A stretch of 64,000 nucleotides of DNA from Prescottella sp. R16 (lineage in GTDB: Bacteria; Actinomycetota; Actinomycetes; Mycobacteriales; Mycobacteriaceae), in the NCBI RefSeq assembly GCF_030656875.1, contig NZ_CP130943.1, forward strand, positions 3,844,001 through 3,908,000, read 5' to 3'. The position numbers and the translations under genes are program-made. The stretch's first letter is position 1. Each line of letters opens with the position of its first letter. Below are positions 36,283 through 45,153 of this stretch, one piece after another. The notes beneath the pieces were generated by a model, which was not told where the DNA came from, made no database searches, and was given only the letters and a program-made list of their open reading frames with translations.

Positions 36283-37218
36283 TCACCAGGTGAGGTCCTC
36301 CTGGCAGCGCGATCCCTCGCTGCCGGACTCGACCTGCACGGTCGCGTGGCCGAGTCCGTGTCCGTCGAGCACGGTCTTGGCGGCGGCCAGTACACGCTGC
36401 GAGTCGGTGGTGTCGGAGGCCATCGTCAGGTGGACGGTGGCGACGTCCATGCCGGTGGTGAGCGTCCACACGTGCAGGTCGTGGACGTCGGCGACACCGG
36501 GCAGTGCGTGCAGGTCGCCGCGGACGGCGTCGACGTCGATGTGTGCGGGCGACGCCTGGGTGAGGATCCGCAGTGCCGCGCCGGCGAGCTTGAGGGCCCG
36601 CGGCACCACCCACAGCGAGATCAACACACCGACGACGATGTCGGCGTACGTCCAGTCGAACAGCACCAGCGCGAGGCCCGCGAGGAGGACGCCGACGCTG
36701 CCGACGGTGTCGGCGAGCACTTCGAGGTAGGCGCCGCGGACGGCGATCGAGTCCTTGGCGTCGGCGCGCAGCATCAGCATGACGACGACGTTGGCAGCCA
36801 GACCGGCGAGCGCGGTGAGCATCATCGGGAGGCCGGGGATGTCGGGGGCGTGCCCGATCCGGCCGATCGCCTCGTACATGATGAACGCGGCGACACCGAG
36901 CAACAGGACGGCGTTGGCCATCGCGGTGAGGACCTCGGCGCGATGCCAGCCGAACGTGCGGGCAGCGACCTTGGATCCCTGCCGGGCCAGTAGCAGCGCG
37001 GTGAGCCCCATCGACATTCCGACGACGTCGGTGAGCATGTGGCCCGCGTCCGCGAGGAGGGCGAGCGACCCGGTCACCAGCGCGACGACGACCTCGAGGA
37101 CGAGGAAGCCGAGCAGGATGACGAGCGCGACCACCATCTTGCGAATACGTGTCGGCGACGGACCGGCACCCCCGGCGCTTGCGGTGTTGCCGTGACTGTG
37201 CCCGTGACCTGCACCCAT
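36283..37218 (-). CDS. Cation diffusion facilitator (Zn/Co exporter)
   Basis: A 311-residue CDF exporter with an N-terminal His-rich MGAGHGHSHGN, six membrane spans, and the transport site: LLADAGHMLTDVVGM (H-x3-D, residues 59-63) paired with AYLEVLADTVGSVGV (D-x3 pattern near 163). The C-terminal cytoplasmic domain ends VHDLHVWTLTTGMDVATVHL. H/D residues at the site suggest Zn2+, perhaps Co2+. A metal-regulator-like inverted repeat lies at 37248-37267. Confidence 0.92.
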   Translation of the reverse strand: MGAGHGHSHGNTASAGGAGPSPTRIRKMVVALVILLGFLVLEVVVALVTGSLALLADAGHMLTDVVGMSMGLTALLLARQGSKVAARTFGWHRAEVLTAMANAVLLLGVAAFIMYEAIGRIGHAPDIPGLPMMLTALAGLAANVVVMLMLRADAKDSIAVRGAYLEVLADTVGSVGVLLAGLALVLFDWTYADIVVGVLISLWVVPRALKLAGAALRILTQASPAHIDVDAVRGDLHALPGVADVHDLHVWTLTTGMDVATVHLTMASDTTDSQRVLAAAKTVLDGHGLGHATVQVESGSEGSRCQEDLTW

Positions 37219-37247
37219 GATCAGCCTCCCTCGACGGTCGGCCCATC

Positions 37248-37267
37248 ATATGCACACATTCGCATAT
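37248..37267. promoter_or_regulatory. Candidate ArsR/SmtB-type operator upstream of CDF gene
   Basis: Half-sites ATATG (37248-37252) and CATAT (37263-37267) separated by 10 bp, 30-50 bp upstream of the exporter ATG. This resembles operators of ArsR/SmtB metal sensors. No such regulator gene is in the window. Confidence 0.4.
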
Positions 37268-37278
37268 ATGAAAACCCG

Positions 37279-38439
37279 TCAGTGGTCGGGCCGGTACGCC
37301 GGATTCGGAACCGTCGGCGGCAACGTCGCGATCGCCGAGATCCGGCCGAGCCCCGTCACCTGCAGCAGATCCACCAGGAGCGAGCGGAGCTGCGCGAACA
37401 CGACCGTCGCGGAGATCCCGGCATTCTCGACGAGCGACGGCTTCATCCCGGACGACACCGTCCGCAGTGCCCGCGCCGCCTCGGCCTGGTCCGGCTGCTC
37501 CCCCGGATCCGCGAGGATCATCCGCCGCAACACCCCGACCGCGTGCGACAGCTTCTCGATCTGGTCGACCAACCGTGGGTCGAGGATCTCGTCGTCCCGC
37601 ACCAGCGTCAGCGAACGCCGCGTGAGCACCCGGATGTTGCGCATCGCGTTGTCGATGGGGTCCGCGGTCGCCGTCAACCGCTCCAGCCGCGCCCGACTGC
37701 CCCAGTACATCGGCGACACCCGGCTGACCTCACGCCCACCCGACAGATTGCTGCGCAGCGAATCGATCGACGACTGCGTGTCCCGGGCACGGCGCAGCGC
37801 CGCCTCGATGGGTTTCGGATCGTTCGCGATCAACCCGTCCGCGACCAGGTGGAGCACCTCGGACGCGGTCGCCAGGATGCCCGCCGCGTCCCGACGAGCC
37901 CGCCGCACCGGATGCGTCGGCACCACCGCGACCACCAGGATCCCGACGACACCACCGACGAGGGCATCGATCATGCGCTCGATCCCGGCCACGTCACCCG
38001 GCGGCAGCAATGTCGCGACCAGCACCGCGGACGTGCCGGCCTGCATCGAGAAGATCGGCCCGGACCCGATGAGCACAGCCGTGCTCATCGCGAGGGTGAC
38101 GACCAGCGTGATCTGCCACGGTCCCGTGCCGATCACCGAGATCAGCAGATCACCGACACCGATCCCGACGGTCACCCCGCACACCAGTTCCACCGAACGG
38201 CGCATCCGGGCACTCAGCGACAGACCGAGGGACACCACCGCCGCGATCGGCGCGAAGAACGGGCGTGGATGGCCGACGATCGTCGTCGCCACGAACCATG
38301 CGATGCCCGCGGCCAGCGCACACTGCAGAATCGGCAGCGCCGAGACCCTCAGGCGGCGGAGCGACGCCACCGCCTGGTCCCGGCCCACCACCGGACGCGG
38401 AACGAATCGGCTAGCCGAGGCCAAGGGCTTCGGCGGCAC
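37279..38439 (-). CDS. FUSC-family (aromatic acid exporter-like) membrane protein
   Basis: A protein of about 386 residues with an N-terminal FUSC block of six spans (CALAAGIAWFVATTIVGHPRPFFAPIAAVVSLG, AGTSAVLVATLLPPG, ALVGGVVGILVVAVVP) and a long helical cytoplasmic domain (180-370). Resembles Rv2571c, of unknown substrate. The start is uncertain: GTG 38439 overlaps DUF3151 by 29 bp; TTG 38424 and GTG 38394 are alternatives. Confidence 0.85.
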   Translation of the reverse strand: MPPKPLASASRFVPRPVVGRDQAVASLRRLRVSALPILQCALAAGIAWFVATTIVGHPRPFFAPIAAVVSLGLSLSARMRRSVELVCGVTVGIGVGDLLISVIGTGPWQITLVVTLAMSTAVLIGSGPIFSMQAGTSAVLVATLLPPGDVAGIERMIDALVGGVVGILVVAVVPTHPVRRARRDAAGILATASEVLHLVADGLIANDPKPIEAALRRARDTQSSIDSLRSNLSGGREVSRVSPMYWGSRARLERLTATADPIDNAMRNIRVLTRRSLTLVRDDEILDPRLVDQIEKLSHAVGVLRRMILADPGEQPDQAEAARALRTVSSGMKPSLVENAGISATVVFAQLRSLLVDLLQVTGLGRISAIATLPPTVPNPAYRPDH

Positions 38440-38827
38440 GCGGATCGCTGTCCTCGAGCAGATCCAGGCAGCGGGCGTACTCGTCGTTCTCGCCGATGGC
38501 CTTCGCGGCCTTCGCGAGCGCTGCGACACAGCGCAGGAAGCCCCGGTTCGGCTCGTGGCTGTAGGGCACCGCGCCGAAGCCCTTCCACCCGTTGCGACGC
38601 AACTGGTCGAGACCACGGTGGTAGCCGGTGCGGGCATACGCGTACGCGGTGATGGTGCGACCGTCGGCGAGCGCGGCCTCCGCGAGATACGCCCACGCGA
38701 TCGACGCGGTGGGATGGTCGGCGGCAACCTTTTCCGGGTCCGCATGGTTGAGCAGTTCCGACTCCGCCTCGTCGTCACCGGGAAGAAGCGTGGGCTGCGG
38801 GCCGAGAAGATCACCGAAAGACGTCAT
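38411..38827 (-). CDS. DUF3151 protein (Rv0360c-like)
   Basis: A 138-residue soluble protein conserved near fba in actinobacteria: TSFGDLLGPQPTLLPGDDEAE, ASIAWAYLAEAALADGRTITAYAYARTGYHRGLD (TPR-like helices) and GWKGFGAVPYSHEPNRGFLRCVAALAKAA. Function unknown. A TAACCT hexamer at 38835-38840, 7 nt before the ATG, suggests leaderless expression. Confidence 0.88.
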   Translation of the reverse strand: MTSFGDLLGPQPTLLPGDDEAESELLNHADPEKVAADHPTASIAWAYLAEAALADGRTITAYAYARTGYHRGLDQLRRNGWKGFGAVPYSHEPNRGFLRCVAALAKAAKAIGENDEYARCLDLLEDSDPRAAEALGLG

Positions 38828-38834
38828 AGTGTCC

Positions 38835-38840
38835 AGGTTA
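38835..38840 (-). promoter_or_regulatory. -10 hexamer for leaderless DUF3151 gene
   Basis: TAACCT on the minus strand, 7 nt from the ATG at 38827. Confidence 0.45.
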
Positions 38841-38921
38841 CGTCCACTGCTGCGCCCGTTCGCGGCCACGGGCCGATAGGCTGCCCGTCGGTTGATCCGC
38901 TCCCCCACCGAGAGGCATCGC

Positions 38922-39449
38922 GTGCCCGACAACGACGACGTTTCCGCCCCCGCCACGACGGTCGGCCCCACCCGCATCGCCCCCGCTGCACCCACATCCA
39001 CCGCCGGGCGCGCACCCCGGTCCGGTGGGCGGCGCGGCTGGATCGTCGCGTCGACGATCGCGGTCGTCGGGGTCCTCGCCGCGATCGGCGTCACCGCTGT
39101 CGTCGTTCTCCGCGGCGGCACCGACGAGAACCGGGTGCGGGACACCGTCGACGAATTCGTGGCCGCCCTCGGATCGGGTGATCTGCCGGCACTGCAGGCA
39201 GCGACGTGCGGCACCCTCGCCGACTACTACCGGGACATTCCCCCCGCCGAGTTCGCCGACGTCCACCGCGCCGCCGTCGACCGCGGCAACGTTCCCGTCG
39301 TCACCAGCATCGACACCGTGCAGGTCACCGGGGACACCGCGATCGCCCAGGTCACGGCGCACACACAGGCCACCCCGGACGACGCGTCACCGCGCACGTT
39401 CGATCTGCGCCGCGTCGACGACACCTGGAAGGTGTGCGACCCGGCCTGA
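38922..39449 (+). CDS. Membrane-anchored NTF2-like protein (Rv0361-like)
   Basis: A 175-residue protein: Thr/Pro/Ala-rich cytoplasmic head, one membrane span (WIVASTIAVVGVLAAIGVTAVVVL, about 46-69) and an exported NTF2-like domain ending DDTWKVCDPA. Same plan as 10830-11252. Conserved between DUF3151 and fba as in M. tuberculosis. The GTG start has GAGAGG 7 nt upstream. Confidence 0.8.
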   Translation: MPDNDDVSAPATTVGPTRIAPAAPTSTAGRAPRSGGRRGWIVASTIAVVGVLAAIGVTAVVVLRGGTDENRVRDTVDEFVAALGSGDLPALQAATCGTLADYYRDIPPAEFADVHRAAVDRGNVPVVTSIDTVQVTGDTAIAQVTAHTQATPDDASPRTFDLRRVDDTWKVCDPA

Positions 39450-39466
39450 CCGGGCACGCCCGAAAA

Positions 39467-39529
39467 CGCGTTTCGCGCACGTACCGCGGTCCCCGACCGG
39501 GGAAACCGACGACACGTGCGCGAAACGCG
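39467..39529. terminator. Convergent terminator, palindrome family B copy 1
   Basis: Perfect 16-bp arms CGCGTTTCGCGCACGT (39467-39482, 39514-39529) around a 31-nt loop that holds a second small stem. Located between Rv0361-like and fba genes. Confidence 0.75.
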
Positions 39530-39565
39530 GTGGAACAAGCCACCGCCGAACGGGTGGCGCGGGCC

Positions 39566-40606
39566 TTACATTCCGGCGGACACCGAGCGACCGGCGGAGT
39601 GCAGGTCCTTGCAGGCCTCGATGACACGCTGCGTCATCGACGCCTCGGCCTTCTTCAGGTAGCTGCGCGGGTCGTAGACCTTCTTGTTGCCGACCTCGCC
39701 GTCGACCTTGAGGACGCCGTCGTAGTTGCTGAACATGTGCGCAGCGACCGGGCGGGTGAACGCGTACTGGGTGTCGGTGTCGACGTTCATCTTCACGACG
39801 CCGTAGCTGAGCGACTCCTCGATCTCCGACTTCAGCGAGCCCGAGCCGCCGTGGAAGACCAGGTCGAACGGCTTGGAGCCGGCCGGCAGGCCGAGCTTCG
39901 CGGATGCCGCGGCCTGACCGTCGGCCAGCACGGACGGCTTGAGCTTGACATTGCCCGGCTTGTAGACGCCGTGGACGTTGCCGAACGTCGCGGCCAGGAG
40001 GTACTGGCCGTTCTCGCCTGCGCCGAGGGCGTCGACAGTCTTCTCGAAGTCCTCGATCGAGGTGTACAGCTTGTCGTTGATGGCGTTCTCGACGCCGTCC
40101 TCTTCACCGCCGACGACGCCGATCTCGACCTCGAGGATGATGTTCGCAGCCTTGCTCAGCTTCAGCAGCTCCTGCGCGATCTGCAGGTTCTCGTCGATGT
40201 GGATGGCCGAGCCGTCCCACATGTGCGACTGGAACAGCGGGTTCTGCCCGGCATTGACGCGCTCCTGCGAGATGGCGAGCAGCGGGCGGACGAAGCTGTC
40301 CAGCTTGTCCTTGGGGCAGTGGTCGGTGTGCAGCGCGATCGTGACGTCGTACTTGGCGGCGACCACGTGCGCGAACTCGGCGAGCGCGACAGCACCGGTG
40401 ACCATGTCCTTGACACCCAGGCCCGAACCGAACTCGGCGCCACCGGTCGAGAACTGGATGATGCCGTCGCTACCGGCGTCCGCGAAGCCCTTGATGGCCG
40501 CGTTGATCGTCTCGGACGAGGTGCAGTTGATGGCCGGGAAGGCGAAGGAGTTCTCCTTGGCCCGAGCGATCATCTCGGCGTAGACCTCGGGAGTTGCGAT
40601 AGGCAC
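39566..40606 (-). CDS. fba: Class II fructose-bisphosphate aldolase
   Basis: A 346-residue zinc aldolase of glycolysis and gluconeogenesis. Zinc ligands in ALHTDHCPKDKLDSF and FHGGSGS; catalytic Asp in LHTDHC; KMNVDTDTQYAFTRPV is the substrate-phosphate and Schiff-type (NVDTDTQ) signature. Close to M. tuberculosis Fba (Rv0363c) over its full length. Confidence 0.96.
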   Translation of the reverse strand: MPIATPEVYAEMIARAKENSFAFPAINCTSSETINAAIKGFADAGSDGIIQFSTGGAEFGSGLGVKDMVTGAVALAEFAHVVAAKYDVTIALHTDHCPKDKLDSFVRPLLAISQERVNAGQNPLFQSHMWDGSAIHIDENLQIAQELLKLSKAANIILEVEIGVVGGEEDGVENAINDKLYTSIEDFEKTVDALGAGENGQYLLAATFGNVHGVYKPGNVKLKPSVLADGQAAASAKLGLPAGSKPFDLVFHGGSGSLKSEIEESLSYGVVKMNVDTDTQYAFTRPVAAHMFSNYDGVLKVDGEVGNKKVYDPRSYLKKAEASMTQRVIEACKDLHSAGRSVSAGM

Positions 40607-40736
40607 GGCGGCTGTCCTCCATGTGACGAGTCGGGGGCGCGACCGACTGACGGCGCGCCGGTGTGTCCATGCAGTATGGCAGGTACCGCGAGCCCCGACG
40701 ACTGCACTCGTTCGACCCGATGGTCCGATTCCCGGC

Positions 40737-40742
40737 TACCCT
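40737..40742 (+). promoter_or_regulatory. -10 hexamer for leaderless DUF368 gene
   Basis: TACCCT, 7 nt before the GTG at 40750. Confidence 0.4.
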
Positions 40743-40749
40743 GGCCGAC

Positions 40750-41724
40750 GTGACGACCGAGGCCCGCCCTGCGGCGAGAACGACGGCAGATACGACGACT
40801 CCACGACCGACCGCGTCCGCCGTGCTCGGCAATGCGGTCCGCGGTGGTCTGATCGGGGCCGCCGAGACGATCCCTGGCGTGTCCGGCGGAACGGTTGCCC
40901 TGGTCACAGGCATCTACGGCCGGTTGATCGCGTCCGCCAAACATCTCACCGACGTTCCGCGGGCGGTGGCCACGCGCGCAGACTGGCGGTCTGCGGCACG
41001 GCGGGTCGACTGGTGGTTGCTGGCACCGGTGGCGGCGGGCATGCTGCTCGCCGTCTTCGCACTCGCCGGTGTGATGGAGTCGTTCGTCAGCGACCAGCCG
41101 GTCGCCTCCCGGGCCCTGTTCCTCGGCATGATCGCCGCGTCGGTGACCATCCCGTTCCTCGAGATCACCCCGGGCGCCCTGCGGTCCACCCGAGCGAAGG
41201 GTCGCGCGCTCCTCTTGTTCACACTGACGGCCGCCGCCGTCTTCGCGCTGACCTCGCTGCCGCGCAGCGAATTCACCGATCCGCCGCTGCCACTGGTCTT
41301 CGTGGCGGCCGCGGTCGCAGTGTGCGCCCTCGTCCTGCCCGGCGTCTCGGGTTCGTTCTTCCTGCTCGTGGTCGGCCTCTACGCCCCCACGATGGCCGCG
41401 GTCGACAGCCGGAATCTGCCATACCTGGCGGTGTTCGCGCTCGGCGCCCTGATAGGGCTGGTGACGTTCGTCCGCGTGCTCGAATGGCTACTCGAACGCC
41501 ACCACACCGCCGCCATGGTCGCCGCGGCGGGCCTCCTGCTCGGTTCGCTGCGCGCGCTGTGGCCGTGGCAGACCGACACCGGAGGGCTCCTCGGGGTGGG
41601 GGACGACGGGCCGCTCGCGCTCGGGCTGTTCCTACTCGGCGCCGCGGTGGTCGGAGTGGTCGCGCTGGTCCAGCGCCGGGCGTACGCTGCCGACGCCCGC
41701 GCCTCGCTCCCCACATCGGACTGA
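40750..41724 (+). CDS. DUF368 membrane protein (PopT-type polyprenyl-phosphate transporter)
   Basis: A 324-residue protein with about eight spans. Two DUF368 signatures are seen as an internal repeat: GGLIGAAETIPGVSGGTVALVTGIYGRLI (about 30-58) and ALVLPGVSGSFFLLVVGLY (about 195-214). DUF368 proteins have been shown in other bacteria to return undecaprenyl phosphate across the membrane; here the carrier would be decaprenyl phosphate. Two DedA genes follow. GTG 40750 is chosen because of the -10 element 7 nt upstream; ATG 40720 is possible. Confidence 0.88.
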   Translation: MTTEARPAARTTADTTTPRPTASAVLGNAVRGGLIGAAETIPGVSGGTVALVTGIYGRLIASAKHLTDVPRAVATRADWRSAARRVDWWLLAPVAAGMLLAVFALAGVMESFVSDQPVASRALFLGMIAASVTIPFLEITPGALRSTRAKGRALLLFTLTAAAVFALTSLPRSEFTDPPLPLVFVAAAVAVCALVLPGVSGSFFLLVVGLYAPTMAAVDSRNLPYLAVFALGALIGLVTFVRVLEWLLERHHTAAMVAAAGLLLGSLRALWPWQTDTGGLLGVGDDGPLALGLFLLGAAVVGVVALVQRRAYAADARASLPTSD

Positions 41725-41802
41725 CGCCGAGCGGGCGGAGGAACACCCGACCCGCAAATCCACGGGCCCACGCCGGCCGGTGAGTCGGTACTCTTGACGG
41801 TC

Positions 41803-42525
41803 GTGACCGATTCCGTCTTGACGACCACGACCAATCTGGCTTTGCTCCCGGGATTCCTCGATCCGGTGAATCTGCTGAACTCGTTCGGCACATGGATGCT
41901 GATCGGTCTGCTACTGGTGGTGTTCATCGAGTCCGGTCTGCTGTTCCCGCTACTGCCCGGCGATTCGCTGCTGTTCACGGCCGGCCTGATCGCGGCGTCC
42001 AAGTCCGCCGAGGTGGAACCGTTCGCACCGCTGTGGGTGCTGATGGTGACCATCCCGATCGCCGCGTTCCTCGGCGACCAGGTGGGCTACTGGATCGGCG
42101 CGAAGGGCGGGGCGGCCCTGTTCAAGTCCGACGACGCGAAACTGTTCAAGAAGAGTTACATCGACGAGGCGCACACGTTCTTCGAGAAGCACGGTCCGGT
42201 CACCATCTTCCTGGCGCGTTTCGTCCCGATCGTGCGCACGTACGCGCCGCTCGTCGCGGGCGCGTCCAAGATGAAGTACCCGGTGTTCCTCACCTACAAC
42301 ACCATCGGTGCGATCGTGTGGGGCGCGGGTGTCACCCTGCTCGGCTTCTGGCTCGGCCAGGTGCAGTTCATCGCCGACAACGTCGACCTGATCTTCATCC
42401 TCATCGTCCTGGTGTCGGTGATCCCGATCATCGTCGAGGTCGGCAAGCGTTTCCTCGCCGGCCGCAAGGCCACCGCCACCGCACAGGACGAGCCGGTCGT
42501 TCCCCAGAACGATCCGACGGCCTGA
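41803..42525 (+). CDS. DedA-family membrane protein 1
   Basis: A 240-residue VTT/SNARE-assoc protein (Rv0364-like). Signatures: VVFIESGLLFPLLPGDSLLFTAG and FLARFVPIVRTYAPLVAGASKMKYPVFLTYNTIGAIVWG (re-entrant loop with conserved Arg). DedA proteins include polyprenyl-phosphate flippases. GTG start; TACTCT at 41789-41794 lies 8 nt upstream. The next DedA gene starts 4 bp after its stop. Confidence 0.92.
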   Translation: MTDSVLTTTTNLALLPGFLDPVNLLNSFGTWMLIGLLLVVFIESGLLFPLLPGDSLLFTAGLIAASKSAEVEPFAPLWVLMVTIPIAAFLGDQVGYWIGAKGGAALFKSDDAKLFKKSYIDEAHTFFEKHGPVTIFLARFVPIVRTYAPLVAGASKMKYPVFLTYNTIGAIVWGAGVTLLGFWLGQVQFIADNVDLIFILIVLVSVIPIIVEVGKRFLAGRKATATAQDEPVVPQNDPTA

Positions 42526-42529
42526 CGGA

Positions 42530-43192
42530 TTGATCGACACTCTCTCGGCCGGTTCGTTCGGTCCGCTCGAGTCCGCGGGCCCGGTGCTCGTCTGGATCGT
42601 CGTACTGACGTTCGTGTTCCTCGAGTGCGCGATCATCCTCGGCCTGTTCCTGCCCGGTGATTCGATGCTGGTGACCGCCGGTGTCGTGCTCGCCACCCAC
42701 GATTCGGGTACCCAACACACGTGGGCGCTGTCGGTGGGTGCGATGGGTGCCGCGATCGCCGGCAACCAGGTCGGCTACGTGATCGGCCGCCGCAGCGGGC
42801 ACCGTCTGATCGCCCGCCGCGGCGGGAAGTATCTCAATGCGGCGAACCTGCACAAGGTCAACGTGCTGCTCGATCGGCACGGATTCTGGGCGGTGGCGGT
42901 TGCGCGGTGGATCCCGTGGATCCGCACCCTGTGCCCGATGGTGGCCGGGGCCGCGAACATGGACCACCGCCGCTACACGATCGCCAGCAGCATCGGCGCC
43001 GTCGTGTGGGCACCGGTCCTGCTGCTGATCGGGTTCTACTGCGGGTCACTCCTCGAGCAGGTGCCGTGGCTGATGCCCGCAGCGATCGCCGTCATGGTGT
43101 CGCTGCTCGCCGTGGGCACCGCCCTCGGCATCTGGGGGTACCGCCGCGAGATGGCGCGACCCGCCGAATCGGTGACCGTCGACGACGTCTGA
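42530..43192 (+). CDS. DedA-family membrane protein 2
   Basis: A 220-residue paralogue of the preceding gene: FVFLECAIILGLFLPGDSMLVTAGVVLA and ARWIPWIRTLCPMVAGAANMDHRRYTIASSIGAVVWAP. A TTG start at 42530 lies 4 bp after the upstream stop, suggesting translational coupling and rather low expression. The pair may form a hetero-oligomer or serve different lipid carriers. Confidence 0.9.
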   Translation: MIDTLSAGSFGPLESAGPVLVWIVVLTFVFLECAIILGLFLPGDSMLVTAGVVLATHDSGTQHTWALSVGAMGAAIAGNQVGYVIGRRSGHRLIARRGGKYLNAANLHKVNVLLDRHGFWAVAVARWIPWIRTLCPMVAGAANMDHRRYTIASSIGAVVWAPVLLLIGFYCGSLLEQVPWLMPAAIAVMVSLLAVGTALGIWGYRREMARPAESVTVDDV

Positions 43193-43195
43193 CCG

Positions 43196-44318
43196 TCACC
43201 GCCGTTTCGGGTAGCCCGCCGCCGACACCAGGTACGCGGATTCCATCAGCATCCACCCACCGAGCTGCACCGACAGATCCCGTTCGGCGATCTCGGACGA
43301 GCTCACCGATCCCCCGGAGTACGTCGCGATCTCGCCCCCGAGTCCGGGAAGGTTCGCGGGCAGGCTCCAGTCCTTCCCGAACAGCGGCAGTTCCTCGACC
43401 TGCAGTCGGTTCTCCCACGCGGCCTCGGCCGACCCGAGGACGAGTTGCGCCGCGATCTGCCGGGCCCGCACGTCCTCGGGTTCGTCGCCGGGCAGTTTCA
43501 GCGCGACGAGCGCCAGGTTACGGGTGAGCAGACCGTTGAAGAGGCCCCCGTCACCGCCCCCCGCCGCCGCGGACGACGCCGCCGCTCGCAAGTTTGTCGT
43601 CGACCGCGTCGATCAGCCGGTGTACCCGCAGCCGATGCCGCGGATCACCGACCTGGACCGCCAGTTCCGTCTCGAGGCCCAGGACCGCCCCCTGGCAGTA
43701 CGTGTAGATGTTGCGTTCGATCGTGCCGTCGCGCCGGATACCGTCGAAGATCAGCCCGGTGCGGGGATCGCGCAGCGTCTCGTCGATCCAGTCCGCCATC
43801 GTCTGCGCCCGCCACAGCCGCCCGGTGCGGGCGAGCACGAGGGCCGCCGGCCCGTTCGCCGGCGCGTTGAAGAAGTCGGAATGGCGGCGCCACGGGATCC
43901 CGCCCCCGGCGTCGGGCGACCACGCGTCGAACAGTTGCTGCCCGAGTGTCGCGAGGGGTTTGCGGTTGTCGATCAGCTGCGTTCGCTGTGCGCGTTCGAG
44001 AGCCAGCCCGAGCCACGCCATGTCGTCGTAGTAGTTGTTGGTCCAGCCGGTGAGATTGCGGACGCGGTGGCCGCGGATGATGCGCTGCAGCCGGCGTCGA
44101 CGCCGCGGGGTGGGCCGACGTTCGGCCGCGTCGACGGCACAACTGATCAGGTGCGCCTGCCACCAGTAGTGCCAGCTGAGGAACATTCGCTCGCGGGCTG
44201 CTGCGGGCCACGCCACGACTGCCAGCGCCGTCCCGGGCAGCCCCCAGACCCGATGCATGTGCCGGCTCGTCACCGCGGTTTCCGCCGCGTCGGCCCGAGC
44301 AGACCATTCGCGCTGCAT
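43196..44318 (-). pseudogene. GH76-type glycoside hydrolase, frameshifted
   Basis: Two frames together give one protein of about 373 residues like Rv0365c (376 residues), a GH76 (alpha-1,6-mannanase-type) protein without signal peptide. Frame 1 (44318 to about 43570) reads MQREWSARADAAETAVTSRH ... WTNNYYDDMAWLGLALERAQ ... IDAVDDKLASGGVVRG; frame 2 continues DGGLFNGLLTRNLALVALKL to the stop at 43196. The switch lies in a run of six G at about 43556-43561 (minus strand); one base less restores the frame. True mutation or sequencing error cannot be separated here. Confidence 0.82.
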
Positions 44319-44352
44319 GAGTATCGATCTTGCCCGTCCACCGCGGGTTCCG

Positions 44353-45096
44353 CTACCAGGCGCGGCCGAGATCCGCGTGCTGTCTGATCCAGGCGTGCAT
44401 CGCGATGCCCGCCGCGACGCCCGCATTGATGCTGCGGGTGGACCCGAACTGGGCGATCGACACGGTCATCGCCGCGACCGCGTGCCCCTCCGCGGTGACG
44501 CCGGGGCCTTCCTGCCCGAACAGCAGCAGGCAGTCGCGGGGCAGGTCGACCGTCTCGATCGGCACCGAACCGGGCGTGTTGTCGACGGCCACCACCGTCA
44601 GTCCGTGCTCGCGGGCGAACGCGGCCACCCCCGCGAGGTCGGAGTGGTGCACCAGATGCTGGTAGCGGTCGGTGACCATCGCACCGCGCCGGTTCCAGCG
44701 GCGCCGGCCGACGATGTGCACCGCGGCCGCCGCGAACGCGTTCGCGGTCCGCACGACGGTGCCGATGTTGGAGTCGTGGCCGAAGTTCTCGATCGCGACG
44801 TGCAACGGGTGGCGTCGGCTGTCGATGTCGGCGACGATCGCCTCACGCGTCCAGTACCGATAGGCGTCGACGACGTTGCGTCGATCCCCCTCGGCCAGCA
44901 GCTGCGGATCGTAGTGCGGGTCGTCGGGGATCGGCGCCCCGTGTTCGTGTTCCCACGGCCCGACGCCGTGCGGATGCTCACCCCATTCGGTGGGGCCGGG
45001 GGCGTCGACGTCGTCGCCGGCCGCGGTGTGCATCTTCGGTTCGTCGGTGCTCGGTTCGTCGGCACTCGGTTCGTCGGTACTCAGCTGGGGGCTCAC
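44353..45096 (-). CDS. SpoU/TrmH-family RNA 2'-O-methyltransferase
   Basis: A 247-residue SPOUT methyltransferase (Rv0380c-like) that methylates a ribose in tRNA or rRNA. Motif 1 IENFGHDSNIGTVVRTANAF, motif 2 CLLLFGQEGPGVT and motif 3 IAQFGSTRSINAGVAAGIAMHAW form the knot and SAM site. The first 20 residues are a low-complexity acidic repeat (TDEPSADEPSTDEPK), unusual for the family. GTG start. Confidence 0.92.
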   Translation of the reverse strand: MSPQLSTDEPSADEPSTDEPKMHTAAGDDVDAPGPTEWGEHPHGVGPWEHEHGAPIPDDPHYDPQLLAEGDRRNVVDAYRYWTREAIVADIDSRRHPLHVAIENFGHDSNIGTVVRTANAFAAAAVHIVGRRRWNRRGAMVTDRYQHLVHHSDLAGVAAFAREHGLTVVAVDNTPGSVPIETVDLPRDCLLLFGQEGPGVTAEGHAVAAMTVSIAQFGSTRSINAGVAAGIAMHAWIRQHADLGRAW

Positions 45097-45153
45097 ACAC
45101 GTCTCGTTCGGGTCGGGGAAGTCCCCCGGAACTGTAGTCGCCGCCCGAACCGG

